A stretch of DNA of 32,524 nucleotides from Syntrophus sp. PtaU1.Bin005. Its GTDB lineage: Bacteria > Desulfobacterota > Syntrophia > Syntrophales > Syntrophaceae. Under the pieces are notes generated by a model. It was not told the DNA's origin, ran no database searches, and saw nothing but the letters and a program-made list of their open reading frames with translations. Below, piece after piece: positions 31,445-32,524 of the stretch (position 1 is the first letter of the stretch; each line of letters opens with the position of its first letter). Location: positions 1-32,524 of the forward strand of contig MVRU01000027.1 of assembly GCA_002067745.1 (NCBI GenBank). The letters run 5' to 3'. The translations under genes were made by a program, and so were the position numbers.

Positions 31445-31459
31445 AGGAGGGTTCCTCCT
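31445..31459 (-). other. Small hairpin at the end of selD
   Basis: AGGAGG (31445-31450) and CCTCCT (31454-31459) pair perfectly around three bases and overlap the selD stop codon. No T-run follows, so termination is doubtful; one arm also resembles a ribosome binding sequence on the minus strand. Confidence 0.3.
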
Positions 31460-32510
31460 ATTCAACGATGATCCGGCCGGCTGGGGCGGACAAGACCTCG
31501 CCGACGATGGCCGCTTCGGCCAGGCCGGCGGCGTGCAGACGGGCGAGACAGGCTTCCGCCTGGTCGGCAGACAGCGCGAAGAACAATCCGCCTGAGGTCT
31601 GCGGATCGAAGAGAATGTCGGATCTCCATTCCGGACAGGCTGGACTCAGATCCATCAGGGGCATCCGGAAATCTCGATTCCGGTAAAGGCCTTCGGGAAG
31701 GATGCCCATTTCGGCCAGTTCCCGGATTTCGGGGAAGAAGGGAACCCGGTCGGAAAAAATCCGGATGCCGATGTCCTGCCCCTCGATCATTTCCGCGAGG
31801 TGGCCGAGGAGTCCGAAGCCGGTGATATCCGTGCAGGCGTGGACGGCCGGGGTTGCCTGGATGATTTCTGCGGCCTTTTTGTTCAGCGCCGCCATGGAGG
31901 CGATGGATCCGGCAATCAGGGCTTTCGAGGCGATTCCGGCTTTTATGGCCGTACCGGCGATCCCGGTCCCAAGGGGTTTGGTGAGGATGAGGCGGTCTCC
32001 GGGGCGGGAGCCGGTATTGAGCAGGACCTTATCCGGATGGACGGTTCCCGTTACGGAAAGGCCGTATTTGAGCTCCTTGTCCTCCACGCTGTGGCCGCCC
32101 ACCAGCACGACCCCCGCTTCCCGCATCTTGTCCAGACCGCCGAGGAGGATCTGGCGGAGGATGGAGATGTCCATGGTTCTGATCGGGAAGCAGACGATAT
32201 TCATGGCGGTCAGCGGCAGGCCGCCCATGGCGTACACGTCGCTCAGGGAGTTGGACACGGCAACCTGGCCGAAGGTGTAGGGATCATCCACGATGGGCGT
32301 GAAGAAATCCAGGGTCTGAATGAGGGCCAGGTCATCCCGTAATTTGTATACACCGGCATCTTCACCGTGCTCCATTCCCACAATCAGGTTGGGATCAGAG
32401 ATCAGGGGAAGATCGCACAACGCTTCACTCAGGTCTCCCGGACCTAATTTGCAGGCTCAACCGGCTCCCGAGACGGTTGTGGTCAGTCGGGGCTTCTTGG
32501 GATCCTCCAT
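31458..32510 (-). CDS. selD: Selenophosphate synthetase with selenocysteine (Sec18)
   Basis: This 350-residue protein makes selenophosphate from selenide and ATP, the selenium donor for selenocysteine. The frame from 32420 onward encodes the bulk of SelD (GMEHGEDAGVYKL, DVYAMGGLPLTAMNIVCFPI, VGGHSVEDKELKYGLSVTG, DITGFGLLGHLAEM). Upstream, an in-frame TGA at 32459-32457 is followed by the family active-site context: TTTVSGAG-U-ACKLGPGDLS, where the Sec or Cys and Lys21 are catalytic. The frame then reaches an ATG at 32510 with GGAG upstream. I therefore read the TGA as selenocysteine, not a stop; many SelD proteins are selenoproteins. A gene finder ignoring this would truncate the protein by 30 residues and lose its active site. 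Confidence 0.9.
32429..32447 (-). promoter_or_regulatory. Bacterial SECIS-like hairpin after the selD UGA
   Basis: On the minus strand TTAGGTC and GACCTGA pair over 7 bp (one G-U) around the loop CGGGA. The stem begins nine bases after the UGA and the loop lies 17-21 bases after it, within the range known for bacterial SECIS elements. A G is present in the first two loop positions, as SelB binding requires. Confidence 0.7.
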
Positions 32511-32524
32511 GAACCATATCTCCA

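Noticed and set aside
31319-31457. Possible c-di-GMP or other riboswitch before the PEP-CTERM gene
   Set aside because: The leader contains GGGTCTCCC and some pairing potential, but I could not find the conserved core of GEMM-type or other riboswitches.
1-32524. CRISPR array, tRNA or rRNA genes
   Set aside because: I saw no regularly spaced repeats and no tRNA cloverleaf or conserved rRNA segments in reading the window.

Overview
The window reads as chromosomal DNA of an anaerobic, flagellated deltaproteobacterium (Desulfobacterota), plausibly near Syntrophus or the Syntrophaceae. The evidence is the flagellar gene order, an orphan PocR/PAS/LuxR regulator, a selenocysteine-containing selD, a PEP-CTERM-type protein and a superoxide reductase fragment. 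The taxonomic call is an inference from gene content.

Region 1 (about 1-4550) is accessory DNA. It holds repeats that look like an insertion sequence end, a secreted ferritin-like protein, a truncated superoxide reductase running into a small SHOCT protein, an L-lactate dehydrogenase, the C-terminal remnant of a mutator-type transposase, and a hipB-hipA kinase toxin-antitoxin operon. Two copies of the palindrome TTCCC-N4-GGGAA bracket the likely hipBA promoter.

Region 2 (about 4590-13240), all on the minus strand, holds a 937-residue PocR/PAS/LuxR regulator and a YbhGFSR-like ABC exporter operon: membrane fusion protein, two ATPases, a YCII-domain protein, a 61-codon ORF and two ABC-2 permeases. 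A 17-codon leader ORF overlaps the start of the fusion protein gene.

Region 3 (about 13560-26000), on the plus strand, is a flagellar cluster. First comes a SPOR/TPR lipoprotein-like or periplasmic protein, a soluble PAS histidine kinase and a sigma-54 response regulator (FlrB/FlrC type). Then follow flgB-flgC-fliE-fliF-fliG-fliH-fliI-fliJ and a MotE-like gene. Each block is preceded by a sequence that fits the sigma-54 -24/-12 consensus with exact spacing, which suggests the usual hierarchy of a sigma-54 regulator driving basal-body genes.

Region 4 (about 26230-30530), also plus strand, is cell-wall precursor synthesis and small proteins. An alanine racemase carries an unrecognised C-terminal domain of about 280 residues and sits just before a D-Ala-D-Ala ligase. 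After it come a small HExxH protein behind a consensus sigma-70 promoter and a FmdB-type zinc ribbon protein. A strong bidirectional terminator ends the region.

Region 5 (about 30580-32510), on the minus strand, has a PEP-CTERM-type secreted protein and selD. The selD reading frame continues through an in-frame TGA (Sec18) to a start at 32510, with a bacterial SECIS-like hairpin directly after the TGA. The points most worth a second look are the alanine racemase fusion, the recoded selD, the hipBA operators and the two sigma-54 promoters.
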